A stretch of DNA of 64,000 nucleotides. Origin: JAGTVG01 sp963820995 (GTDB taxonomy: Bacteria; Bacteroidota; Bacteroidia; Cytophagales; Cyclobacteriaceae). The position numbers were made by a program, and so were the translations under genes. The stretch is from the NCBI GenBank assembly GCA_963820995.1, contig CAWGCL010000001.1, forward strand, positions 62,001-126,000, read 5' to 3'. Below the pieces are notes generated by a model. The model was not told the DNA's origin. It saw nothing but the letters and a program-made list of their open reading frames with translations, and ran no database searches. Below, piece after piece: positions 37,039-45,937 of the stretch. The number at the start of each line of letters is the position of its first letter. Position 1 is the first letter of the stretch.

Positions 37039-37846
37039 AACTTACTGTGGATCCTCCACTTGATGAGGTGAAACCAGATTGTGATTCCTGTTGGCTTCCC
37101 AGATAGAACACATCGCTACCTTCAGGCCTGTAATACCGGAGTTCAATTTCCATACCTTCTGTCATGCTTTCGGCAGCAGCCTTCATTAAATCTCCAAATG
37201 CTCCAAGATTCTTCATCTGGGCTGCCTCAGCTGAATTAACCTCCTTCCAGATTACATTACCATTCTCTGCATTAAGCTTGTAATTATTAAAAAGTGTAAC
37301 AATCAGCAATTCATTATTCCCCAATTCCGTAGCGGCAATTATCCGTCCAAATTCTTCATCCATCGACCAGGCTACACTGCCATCAGACATCTTTACAGAT
37401 ACCATAACAGGATTCCCACTATGGCTTTCTCCGGAAACAAGAATCGTATTTGAATTGTACAAAAGAAAGTAATCTTCAATTTTTCCAATCCCTGCTTTTT
37501 GAGAATCAAAAACCAGGTCCCCTGAAAACTGATCAATTACAAGAATGCTTTTCCCCAGGTCTACCGTAAAGAATGGGCTTCGAGGTATCTCCTTATATGC
37601 GATACGGTTTAAACCAGCTAATTCCAGTTTGCTCCAGATAATAGCCCCGGTTTCTGTATTTACCCCTGCAAGTTGATTTCCAGAACTGACAATTAAATTA
37701 CCCAAGGTGGTAACTTCCTGCCATAATATATCAGAGGTTAGCTCTTTCTCCCATTTCACCTCAACCTGGGCTATAGAAGAATAACTGATCATACCTGTCA
37801 TGATAAAAACAGACAGGTATCTCGCGATACGCTTAAAAATATACAT
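36971..37846 (-). CDS. PQQ-like beta-propeller protein, N-terminal part (interrupted by frameshift)
   Basis: Signal peptide (LSVFIMTGMISYSSIAQ) followed by propeller blades: QLAGVNTETGAIIWSKLEL, VIDQFSGDLVFDSQ, VKMSDGSVAWSMD and LNAENGNVIWKEV. The frame stops at 36971 just after ISDGKLVWDNALE. In the +1 frame the next residues are NKGQLSQVAFLDN, a natural continuation, so one extra base (in GGAATAATAAGGG on the minus strand) has split the gene. The full pair spans 35878-37846. It could be a real inactivating mutation or an assembly error. It follows the TIM-barrel glycosidase by 74 bases. Confidence 0.78.
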   Translation of the reverse strand: MYIFKRIARYLSVFIMTGMISYSSIAQVEVKWEKELTSDILWQEVTTLGNLIVSSGNQLAGVNTETGAIIWSKLELAGLNRIAYKEIPRSPFFTVDLGKSILVIDQFSGDLVFDSQKAGIGKIEDYFLLYNSNTILVSGESHSGNPVMVSVKMSDGSVAWSMDEEFGRIIAATELGNNELLIVTLFNNYKLNAENGNVIWKEVNSAEAAQMKNLGAFGDLMKAAAESMTEGMEIELRYYRPEGSDVFYLGSQQESQSGFTSSSGGSTVSYDNVYNAYNISDGKLVWDNALE

Positions 37847-37920
37847 AGTTGGTTTTGTTAAATGTTTTCACCCCTTTAAACGATGAAAACCAATCTATAG
37901 TATGCTTAACAAAGGTGGCA

Positions 37921-39615
37921 TCAATCCATAATCGGGCATTTTCTAAGTTGCCAGGCTTCGGATTGTTTGATCTTTTCAAGGATTGAATCCCCATATTTCT
38001 CGATATCTCCATGCATCAATGAAAGTGAAGGTATTGTATAGTCGGGATCAGCACTTGTTATGGTAGGTGATTCAGCAGACCATCCGATTTCATGAACTCC
38101 TGAGCTTCCGTTTTCGGCCGGATAGGACAAATAATAAAATTGCCTTGTATATCTTAAAAGAAAATTCTCTAATCCCAGAGGTCCCCCAGAAGTATGGAAC
38201 ATATCAAACAACCCATAGACTACATCATAACCGTCCTCTCCCATCAACCATTTATCAGGATATTTTTTTCGTAGTTCGCCGGTGTATCTTAACAGGCCTT
38301 CATAAGCTGAATAATCCGGACTGTTTTCCCATCGTAAAGTACCGTCAAGAAATACTCCATCCACATTAAATTTGTCAAATAATTCGGCTGTTTTATCAAT
38401 CATATATTGATTGTATATGGGATTTCCAAAATTCATGATCATTCCCATTGTTTCAATAGTAAGGTCTATATTCCAATCAAGCCAATCCTGAACCTGAGGG
38501 AATCCATTCCTTTTCAATAAAGCAGCATCCATCATATTATTCTCCTCCAGGAATTTAAAAGTGGCCAGATTTGGCCCTCCCAGCATGAGCACAACCTTCA
38601 CGTCCATATCATGTGCAGCCTCAACAAATGCTTTGAGACCTTCAGCACCACCCATTCTCAAATCAGGCTCATGCTCAGGATAGGTATTATAATATCTTCC
38701 ATCCCAGGCAGGAAGAAATGCCATTACGTTTTCGCCATCAAGAGATTTACAGACCCACCTAAGCTGATCCTCCATTTGTTTGAAGGTATTGAACATATGA
38801 CCGGTAAAATGAATGCCGTGAAAGAAAACAGCCAGTTTGATCTTGTCAATTGAGGCGCTACCCGGTTTATCTTTATAAGTTTCCAGGCCAAAGAACTTCT
38901 CAAGGTCATTACATCTCTCTTTCACTAAGTTTAATCGTGTTTCTCCGGAACCCAGTATCCATTCAGGAGATTCAATATTATTAGACATCCTCCTTGCATC
39001 TTCATCATGGCTGATCAGGATTACTGGTTCTTTGCTTAAATGATCATAAGAGCAGGCGAAGCCTTTTCGCCGTATTTGCTTATCTTTTGATAAAACAAAC
39101 CACTCTTTTTCAGTTGTAGGGAAAAAGACCAGCGGCATGGTAGCTGCCCTGGAGGGATAGCTAACTCTGATGTTATTATTGTTATATTCTTTTACACCCT
39201 TTGCTACTGGATATTCTGAGATCATTGACTTAACATCAATCCCCTTTATAAGGACCAATACAGATTTGCACATTTCGGTAGGATGGCTGCCCTCTGCCTG
39301 TAAGGATATTCTTGAATTCCCAAGATCATTAAGCGTAAGCTGTAAGCTGCCTTTTGAAATTAACTGGCCCCCAGCTGCTGACAATGTATTACAATTAATG
39401 ACTAATTTTTGCTCACTGGGCCTGTTAACCTCCATATGAGTTTGTAAAGGGCAATATATGTTATCCTCTGTCGAAAGCCTAACTGCAAATTTTAATCCTC
39501 CAAACTCGATATAAGGATCTTTAAAGTCATAGCCAATGGGCCCGAACTGCCCATAAATACGGTTTGAAAATAAAATAAGAATGGCCAATATGATTAAATG
39601 ATGTTTCACTTTCAT
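37921..39615 (-). CDS. Putative glycoside hydrolase with TIM barrel (signal peptide)
   Basis: Sec signal (LIILAILILFSNRIYGQ). An N-terminal beta-sandwich (about residues 25-250) is followed by a TIM-barrel part (about 255-540) with VFFHGIHFTGHMFNTFKQ, VKVVLMLGGPNLATFKF, NVDGVFLDGTLRWE (candidate catalytic Asp in FLDGT) and GEDGYDVVYGLFD. I cannot place it in a numbered GH family; the organisation resembles DUF6259-type or GH-like proteins in polysaccharide clusters. It lies 30 bases after the sulfatase, suggesting sequential action on a sulfated glycan. Confidence 0.72.
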   Translation of the reverse strand: MKVKHHLIILAILILFSNRIYGQFGPIGYDFKDPYIEFGGLKFAVRLSTEDNIYCPLQTHMEVNRPSEQKLVINCNTLSAAGGQLISKGSLQLTLNDLGNSRISLQAEGSHPTEMCKSVLVLIKGIDVKSMISEYPVAKGVKEYNNNNIRVSYPSRAATMPLVFFPTTEKEWFVLSKDKQIRRKGFACSYDHLSKEPVILISHDEDARRMSNNIESPEWILGSGETRLNLVKERCNDLEKFFGLETYKDKPGSASIDKIKLAVFFHGIHFTGHMFNTFKQMEDQLRWVCKSLDGENVMAFLPAWDGRYYNTYPEHEPDLRMGGAEGLKAFVEAAHDMDVKVVLMLGGPNLATFKFLEENNMMDAALLKRNGFPQVQDWLDWNIDLTIETMGMIMNFGNPIYNQYMIDKTAELFDKFNVDGVFLDGTLRWENSPDYSAYEGLLRYTGELRKKYPDKWLMGEDGYDVVYGLFDMFHTSGGPLGLENFLLRYTRQFYYLSYPAENGSSGVHEIGWSAESPTITSADPDYTIPSLSLMHGDIEKYGDSILEKIKQSEAWQLRKCPIMD

Positions 39616-39645
39616 GCGTAATAAAGTCTACATTTATATAAAAAA

Positions 39646-41190
39646 TTATTCGTTCACCTTGCTATAAGGAACCAATCCATCCGGATTTTGAAAGTAATAT
39701 GGGAAATTGTCCCAAATAGAATGACCTAAAACAGCTCTTGGATCTTCCGTTTTTAGAAGGTAATCATCCAGTACCTTTGAAAGTCTGCTCTTATCTTCAA
39801 TAAAGTTATCCTGATTCGCAAGGTTGTTTAAACAATTGGGATCATTAACAATATCAAATAGTTCTTCGTAGGGCCTTTTGGCAGTAGCCAGTTCAAATAG
39901 TGTATAAACACTCTTTTCATTCTTGTGATCCAAAAGGTAGTTCATACTGGGTGATTGGTCGATATCACCAAAAACCCAACCATGTCCGGACTTTTCATAT
40001 GGGGAACCAGCCGGCCAACGGTCTGGCTCTAAATTCCTTATGTACAAATACTGATAATCCCTCACCGATCTTTGCGGGTAAGGAAGATCGCCATCCCTGC
40101 ATATCGTATGTCTTTCTTTTCCTGAAAAAACATAATTACGTTCCTGAACTATCCTTTTGGAAGATGAAGAATTAAAGATCTCGGCCAGACTTTGTCCTGT
40201 CATTTGAGCTGGAGGAGCGATACCTGCAATTTCAAGCAGAGTTGGTGCCAGGTCTGTCAGGCTTACCAGGTCATCAACAATTCGTCCAATTCCATTGATA
40301 CCTTTTGACCATCGAATAGCAAGAGGCATATGAATCCCAAATTCATAAAGGTTATTTTTAGCAGCCGGAAAGGCCATACCGTTATCGCTGGTGAATATAA
40401 TAATGGTATTATCAAGTAGTTGCTCTTCTTCAAGCATGCTTATCATTTTCTGAAGGTGCTTGTCTATCCACTGTATCTCAAATAAATAATCTGCAATATC
40501 CTTCCGGACTTCAGGCACATCAGGAAGGAACCCGGGAACGTCAATTTTCTCGGGATCGATACCGTTTCTAATCCCTGAATTTAACTCAAATGCCCTGTGA
40601 GGTTCGGAACTGCCAAACCAGAAAAAGAAGGGCTTATCTTCAGGGCATTCATCTAAAAATAGTTTAAAATTACCCGCATAATCGTTTGAAACCATCTTGT
40701 TGGCTGGTGGTTTAAGTTTTTTTTCGTTGAATGCTTTTCCTAAAGGATTTCTTTCCCAGCCATGGACTTTAAAAACATTCGGGGACCACCCTTTTTGGGT
40801 AAAACCTATGAAATATCCTTCTTTTTCAAGCAACAAAGGGAAACTCAGGGCTTCCAGCTCAAGGGGTACTGCGCTAAATAATTGCGCAGCTTCTCCAAGA
40901 CGCCACATTTCCTGGCCAGTGATTATTGCTGCTCTGGAAGGCGAGCATGAAGGAGAAGCACAAAATGCATTGCTGAAATATATCCCCTCATTCGCTAAAC
41001 GGTCAAAACCAGGAGTGGATATTGCTTGTTCTCCTGCATAGGAAGTATGCACCCAAGATTGGTCATCCGAGATACAGAATAGGATATTTGGCATATCAGC
41101 TTTTTGAGATTGCCCTATAAAGCAGGATGAGGAAAACACCAAAAAAAGTGCAAATACAAATATGTTTTCTAATCGTCCAACAAAATTCAT
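39646..41190 (-). CDS. Sulfatase (type I, formylglycine-dependent)
   Basis: Signal peptide (FVFALFLVFSSSCFIGQ), possibly with lipidation. The sulfatase signature is C82-S-P-S-R86 in ASPSCSPSRAAIITGQ, so the Cys must be oxidised to formylglycine. Metal ligands are in LFCISDDQSW and IIFTSDNGMAF. The overall layout resembles the heparan N-sulfatase-like S1 subgroup, but substrate assignment needs phylogeny. No formylglycine-generating enzyme gene lies in the window. This is the first gene of a minus operon with a TIM-barrel glycosidase and a propeller, and it diverges from a GH43-GH29 fusion. Confidence 0.93.
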   Translation of the reverse strand: MNFVGRLENIFVFALFLVFSSSCFIGQSQKADMPNILFCISDDQSWVHTSYAGEQAISTPGFDRLANEGIYFSNAFCASPSCSPSRAAIITGQEMWRLGEAAQLFSAVPLELEALSFPLLLEKEGYFIGFTQKGWSPNVFKVHGWERNPLGKAFNEKKLKPPANKMVSNDYAGNFKLFLDECPEDKPFFFWFGSSEPHRAFELNSGIRNGIDPEKIDVPGFLPDVPEVRKDIADYLFEIQWIDKHLQKMISMLEEEQLLDNTIIIFTSDNGMAFPAAKNNLYEFGIHMPLAIRWSKGINGIGRIVDDLVSLTDLAPTLLEIAGIAPPAQMTGQSLAEIFNSSSSKRIVQERNYVFSGKERHTICRDGDLPYPQRSVRDYQYLYIRNLEPDRWPAGSPYEKSGHGWVFGDIDQSPSMNYLLDHKNEKSVYTLFELATAKRPYEELFDIVNDPNCLNNLANQDNFIEDKSRLSKVLDDYLLKTEDPRAVLGHSIWDNFPYYFQNPDGLVPYSKVNE

Positions 41191-41342
41191 CAGGATATTT
41201 ATCTAAATTGAAAAATGATCGGATTGTTTTGAAAAAATCTTTAGCGAACTAAATTTAAGGATTCTTGGATAAAGGCAAAAATATAACAACACCTATCAGC
41301 TTCTTAATGTGTTAAACTTCTAATTAATAAAGATAAATTTTT

Positions 41343-43715
41343 ATGAATGCTAAAGTCATTTTTATAATCTTGTTTTCTCTGCTTACTATTTGCTCCCAGG
41401 CGCAGGATAATCCTGATAATCTGTTTCTCAGGGATCGGCTGCAGCCTGTAAGTGAAGAGAATTTCTTTAAAACTGAAGGATATTTTAACTGGGGAGCATC
41501 TATTATAAAGGGGAAGGACGGCAAATACCATATGTTCTATGCGAGGTGGAAGAAGGAATACACTTTTTTCGGATGGCTTACCCATTCGGAAATAGCCCAT
41601 GCTGTTTCAAAAACCCCATACGGCCCATGGAAATACAAAAATACGGTGTTAATAGGCAGGGGAAAAGTTTACTGGGATGCCATAACTGCCCATAATCCGA
41701 AGATTAAATTCTTCGAAGGAAAATACTATCTGTATTATATTTCAACAAATATGGGAGACCAGGATTACACCGAAGAAGATCTGATTGAAACTGCCCGTAC
41801 AGGTTATGATCACAATAACTGGAAAATTCTCCGTCCAAATCAAAGAACTGGTTTGGCAGTTTCTGATAATCTGGAAGGTCCCTGGGAAAGACAAAACACA
41901 CCTCTTATTGAACCATCCGGACCAATAACCACCTTAACTGTTAATCCGGCAATTGACAAAGGAAAAGATGGCAGATACTATCTTGTAGTCAAAGGAGACA
42001 AACCGAATGAAGAAAGATTTATCAGGAACCAGGCAGTGGCAGTCTCTAATAATCCGGATGGGCCTTTTACTATTATGCCAGATCCTGTCATTGATTATAT
42101 TGACACTGAAGACGTATCTATTTGGTTCGATCATGAGAGAAGTCGATTTTATGGCATTTTCCATTCCAATGGTGATGGAAGTTTTATTGGGATGATCACT
42201 TCCTCAGATGGTATCAAATGGGAGAAGGCCGCCGATTACTGGATGATGCCTAAAGAAGTCAGGCTTGAAGATGGTACATATCATATAGCAGACCGGCTGG
42301 AGCGCCCTTTTATTTTCTATGAAGATGGCGAACCGCGCGTTTTATCGCTTGCAGCCAGAAAAGGAAATGAATCTTATAACATTCTTATTCCAATCAAAAA
42401 TCCAAAATATCCCTTGCCAAACAAGAATCAGCTTGCATGGCAACAAGCTGAAATGGGGGCACTTATAAGTTATGACCTTCATGTTTTTGATAATAAGAAA
42501 TACAATCAGGCTGAGAACCGGATAAAACCTGTTGATGATTATCAGATTTTCAATCCACAGAACCTGGATACCGACCAGTGGATCAAAGCCATCAAAGATG
42601 CCGGTTTCAAATTCGCGATATTAACAGCAACCCATGAAACAGGATTTGCGCTTTATCAGTCGGAAGTGAACCCATATTGCATGAAAGCCCTGAAATACAA
42701 AGAAGGAAAAGGGGACGTGGTTCGTGATTTTGTTGAATCTTGCCGGAAATATGGGATCAAACCTGGGATATATCTGGGAATCCGATGGAATTCCTATCTG
42801 GGAGTACATGATTTCATTGTAAATGGAAGCGGTAATTTTAAGGAGAACAGGCAAAAGTACTATAATGAAATGGTCGAGGGTATGGTCAAAGAGATCTGTA
42901 CCAATTACGGTGAATTGTTTGAGATCTGGTTTGATGGTGGTGCCGACCATCCTGATAATGGCGCACCTGATGTGCTCCCGATTGTGAGGAGATACCAACC
43001 CAATTGCCTTTTCTATCATAACAAACAATATGCTGAAGCACGTTGGGGAGGTTCGGAAAGCGGGACAGTTCCATATCCATGTTTTGCATCGTTCCCCTAC
43101 CACTATTCGCATGCGGGCGACACGCATCAGGACAGATTTTACCTGCTCAAGCACGGCGATCCGGATGGCAAATATTGGATGCCAGCCATGTCGGATGCCC
43201 CTTTGCGAGGTTATAATGGGAGGCATGAATGGTTTTGGGAACCTGGAGATGAAGCGCATATTTATCCGCTCAAAAACCTGATGGACATATACAATGGTTC
43301 CGTTGGTCATAACTCAACCCTTATTATTGGCCTGACACCGGGTCCGGACGGGCGATTGCCGGAACCTGATGTGGAACGCCTGCGGGAATGGGGCGCTGAA
43401 ATAGAAAGAAGATTTTCTACTCCTCTTGCATCAACATCAGGAACTAAATCTAAAATTGAACTTAGATTGGGATCTCCAGTGGACATTTCTCAGATAGTAT
43501 TGCAAGAGGATATAACGAAGGGGGAACGAATAAGGTCCTTTACAGTGGAGGCATGGATTAAAGACAGATGGATCATGTTATGTGAAGGCTCGGTTATAGG
43601 CCACAAATTCATCCGTGTTTTTAATAAGGTAAATACTGGCAAGGTTAGGTTAATCATTGATGAGGCAATAGATACGCCACAAATCAAAAACTTCGCAGTA
43701 TATAACATCGATTAA
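41343..43715 (+). CDS. GH43-like beta-propeller fused to GH29-type alpha-L-fucosidase
   Basis: Signal peptide (VIFIILFSLLTICSQAQ). Residues about 35-370 look like a GH43/GH32/GH62-type five-bladed propeller (NWGASIIKGKDGKYHMFYA, AHNPKIKFFEGKYYLYYIS, TVNPAIDKGKDGRYYLVVKG). Residues about 380-700 match GH29 alpha-L-fucosidase (AIKDAGFKFAILTATHETGF; GIKPGIYLGIRWNSYLG; nucleophile candidate Asp531 in EIWFDGGADHP). The tail (about 700-790) resembles a discoidin-like binding module. The fusion would let one exported enzyme act on two linkages of a fucose-containing glycan. It diverges from the sulfatase operon over a 152-base gap. Catalytic residues of the GH43-like half were not verified. Confidence 0.85.
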   Translation: MNAKVIFIILFSLLTICSQAQDNPDNLFLRDRLQPVSEENFFKTEGYFNWGASIIKGKDGKYHMFYARWKKEYTFFGWLTHSEIAHAVSKTPYGPWKYKNTVLIGRGKVYWDAITAHNPKIKFFEGKYYLYYISTNMGDQDYTEEDLIETARTGYDHNNWKILRPNQRTGLAVSDNLEGPWERQNTPLIEPSGPITTLTVNPAIDKGKDGRYYLVVKGDKPNEERFIRNQAVAVSNNPDGPFTIMPDPVIDYIDTEDVSIWFDHERSRFYGIFHSNGDGSFIGMITSSDGIKWEKAADYWMMPKEVRLEDGTYHIADRLERPFIFYEDGEPRVLSLAARKGNESYNILIPIKNPKYPLPNKNQLAWQQAEMGALISYDLHVFDNKKYNQAENRIKPVDDYQIFNPQNLDTDQWIKAIKDAGFKFAILTATHETGFALYQSEVNPYCMKALKYKEGKGDVVRDFVESCRKYGIKPGIYLGIRWNSYLGVHDFIVNGSGNFKENRQKYYNEMVEGMVKEICTNYGELFEIWFDGGADHPDNGAPDVLPIVRRYQPNCLFYHNKQYAEARWGGSESGTVPYPCFASFPYHYSHAGDTHQDRFYLLKHGDPDGKYWMPAMSDAPLRGYNGRHEWFWEPGDEAHIYPLKNLMDIYNGSVGHNSTLIIGLTPGPDGRLPEPDVERLREWGAEIERRFSTPLASTSGTKSKIELRLGSPVDISQIVLQEDITKGERIRSFTVEAWIKDRWIMLCEGSVIGHKFIRVFNKVNTGKVRLIIDEAIDTPQIKNFAVYNID

Positions 43716-43749
43716 TATATAAAGGATAATGTTCTAAACGATCGATCCC

Positions 43750-44844
43750 TTACTTTTTACATGATTCCAGGATATTATTAGAGAACTTGCTGTCATTTTC
43801 AACAATCTCATAAAATTCATCTAAATACTGGATTGTACTTTGTTTGTTATTCTTGTCAAGAAGATCTGAATTCTGGTAAAGTGCATATATCTCGTCTTTT
43901 CTTTCCAGATAAACCTTCAAACCGGCTCTTATCTGGTCTTCTGGTAAGCATATGCCCATATAGTACCGGTCACGAACACTGCTTATGTCAGCCTCTAAAT
44001 TGGGCTTTGCGTAATTGGTATTTACAATCCCGGCAAGATCAAAATCAAAAGGCACTACATAAGGTTCATTTATAACCGGATCTTTTGATTTAATAAGTAT
44101 CATATTATGCCCACCAGGAACCGACCAATCCGTATTCCCTATTAAATATTGAAACAGGTAGGAATTAATTAGCGTGGTCTTCTCTATATATTGATCACGG
44201 ATGCTTTTAACATCCAGAGCAATAGTATTCAGTCTTTCAGCCATTTGATTCTTATTTTCAATTATAAATGCATATTTTGTTTCTGTATCGTATTTTCCAC
44301 TGATATCAATATACGTTACGCGTATCAGGCGTACCCTGTAACTGTAATCAGTTAATATATTCAAAAGTTTATAAACCATATATTCAGATAGAAGGTATTG
44401 CTGATATATTTCACTACGCCCACAATCCAATACCATTTTCATTTTATCAAATACCTTTAACTGAGGAAGAACAACCTCTTTTTTAGGAAAATTGAGCTGT
44501 ATTGGCGGGAAAAAACACCAATTTTTCCTGCTTATACCTCGTGCCTTTATTTTAATATCTCTTGCCAACAGAATGGTATCATTCATCTGATACTGAAGTA
44601 GAGCAGGCTGGTATTCTTCCTTGCCTTTAGTCTTTACCAGGTTCTTAAAATCAGAGGCTATGGTAATATTCATGACCTCATCACTTAAGAACAAATCTTT
44701 AAAATCCGGAGTGGATTCAACATATTTTTTGAAAGACTCATTATTCTTATATAATGAGTCGAAATTATGAACCTGCGCATTGGTGATCTGATTACAAAGA
44801 ATCAATAAAATGATCAATGAAAGAGTTGTGATTATGTTTTTCAT
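43750..44844 (-). CDS. Exported protein with CotH-like features (hypothetical)
   Basis: Signal peptide (TTLSLIILLILCNQITNAQ). Visible motifs are IKARGISRKNWCFFPPIQLNF, YLIGNTDWSVPGGHNM and VVPFDFDLAGIVNTNYA. An Arg-Gly opening, a G-N-T-D-x-N-type loop and a PFDFDL segment recall the CotH kinase-like fold, which phosphorylates secreted proteins, but the match is by pattern only. Near-terminal residues are basic (ILESCKK). It converges on the GH43-GH29 gene (35-base gap). Substrate and activity unknown. Confidence 0.55.
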   Translation of the reverse strand: MKNIITTLSLIILLILCNQITNAQVHNFDSLYKNNESFKKYVESTPDFKDLFLSDEVMNITIASDFKNLVKTKGKEEYQPALLQYQMNDTILLARDIKIKARGISRKNWCFFPPIQLNFPKKEVVLPQLKVFDKMKMVLDCGRSEIYQQYLLSEYMVYKLLNILTDYSYRVRLIRVTYIDISGKYDTETKYAFIIENKNQMAERLNTIALDVKSIRDQYIEKTTLINSYLFQYLIGNTDWSVPGGHNMILIKSKDPVINEPYVVPFDFDLAGIVNTNYAKPNLEADISSVRDRYYMGICLPEDQIRAGLKVYLERKDEIYALYQNSDLLDKNNKQSTIQYLDEFYEIVENDSKFSNNILESCKK

Positions 44845-45219
44845 GGTTATGTAAAGTATTAATATGGTATCTTCCTATATGATCTATGAAATGATGTGGG
44901 TCAATAACAAAATGAACGTAAAAGAGTTCTATATGATCAATAAAACTCTTCAGATATCTTTATTCAATTTAGCCAGATGATCGAAATAAACATAAGGAAA
45001 TTGTGGATTTTTATTTAAGGAGTAGCATCAAAAGTAAAATCTGTAAATTAAGAAACAGTATTTATACTCCTATTGATATAAAGAATGCAATGATATAGAT
45101 TGGTTTTTTATTGATATCAATCTCATTTTTAGCGTGTTAAACACTTCTTTATATCCACATTTAATTAATTATATTTAAATAATTTTGCGGTTGAATATTA
45201 GCTTTTAAATCTCCCGATA
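44845..45219 (+). promoter_or_regulatory. Divergent intergenic region with TAnnTTTG promoter element
   Basis: This AT-rich gap of about 375 bases separates the CotH-like gene (minus) and a small outer-membrane protein gene (plus). TAATTTTG at 45180-45187 matches the Bacteroidota minus-7 consensus TAnnTTTG and lies about 33 bases before the ATG at 45220, making it the best promoter candidate for that gene. No other gene or repeat is seen. Confidence 0.55.
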
Positions 45220-45795
45220 ATGAAAATTTTTCAGCCAATTTTTATCTGCATTCTCACCTTCTGCATGTCCTTAAATTTAAATGCTCAGGAGGATACGGAG
45301 CATCACGAGAAGTCAACTGATCAAACCTTTAAAAGGCATAGCATATTCTTATTATGGGGGAATACCATCGTCCCTGCTGCAAAGACAGCAGAGGGTGAAA
45401 ACAGTGTGGTTTTATTTCCTTCCTGGGGAGTAAATTATGAATTTAAGATCAAACATAATTATGGGGTGGCCTTGATGAATGAATTTGAGATGCAATCCTA
45501 TGCCATTGAGCATGATGAGCATGCTGAGATAGATCGCGAGTATCCGATAATAGTATCAGCTGTATTTGTTTATGAACCCGTTAAACACCTTGCCCTTTTT
45601 GCCGGACCGGGTATTGAATTTGAAAAGACACATAATTTCTCAATTATAAAAGCCGGAGCTGCAGCTACATTCAACCTGCCAAAGCATTATGGAATAGCCT
45701 TTGAATTCAGTTATGAAAGAAAGAATAAAACTTATGATGCCTGGACTTTCGGGATCCTGATAGGAAAAGGATTTGGAAAAACGATCGGGCACTAG
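45220..45795 (+). CDS. Small outer-membrane beta-barrel protein (hypothetical)
   Basis: Signal peptide (FICILTFCMSLNLNAQ). The mature 170 residues alternate in beta-strand fashion with glycine-bounded hairpins (SIFLLWGNTIVP, SWGVNYEFKIKHNYGVALMN, LALFAGPGIEFE, YGIAFEFSYERK, WTFGILIGKGFG). A His/Glu-rich stretch (EHDEHAEIDREYP, and HHE near the N-terminus) could bind metal. Consistent with a small 8-strand barrel of unknown role. No co-directional neighbour within an operon. Confidence 0.7.
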   Translation: MKIFQPIFICILTFCMSLNLNAQEDTEHHEKSTDQTFKRHSIFLLWGNTIVPAAKTAEGENSVVLFPSWGVNYEFKIKHNYGVALMNEFEMQSYAIEHDEHAEIDREYPIIVSAVFVYEPVKHLALFAGPGIEFEKTHNFSIIKAGAAATFNLPKHYGIAFEFSYERKNKTYDAWTFGILIGKGFGKTIGH

Positions 45796-45877
45796 ATCGC
45801 AGATTTCTTCTACATGCCATGCTATTTATTCAGCTTTTATAGGCTAAAAAACAGGAAATTAAAAAATTTCTATCACA

Positions 45878-45899
45878 AAGCGAAGAGATTGCTCCGCTT
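45878..45899. repeat. Imperfect palindrome, possible dispersed repeat
   Basis: AAGCGAAGAGATTGCTCCGCTT forms an imperfect inverted repeat (AAGCG-AG with CT-CGCTT). GCGAAGAGATTGCTTCGC-type repeats occur in many Bacteroidota intergenic regions. It lies between convergent genes and might also serve as a weak terminator. Confidence 0.35.
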
Positions 45900-45937
45900 G
45901 TAGCCATGGTGTATGGTTTCCAATGAAATAGGAAATT

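Noticed and set aside
42621..43310. 229-residue minus-strand frame within the GH43-GH29 gene
   Set aside because: It is antisense to the well-supported GH29 domain and shows no family motif.
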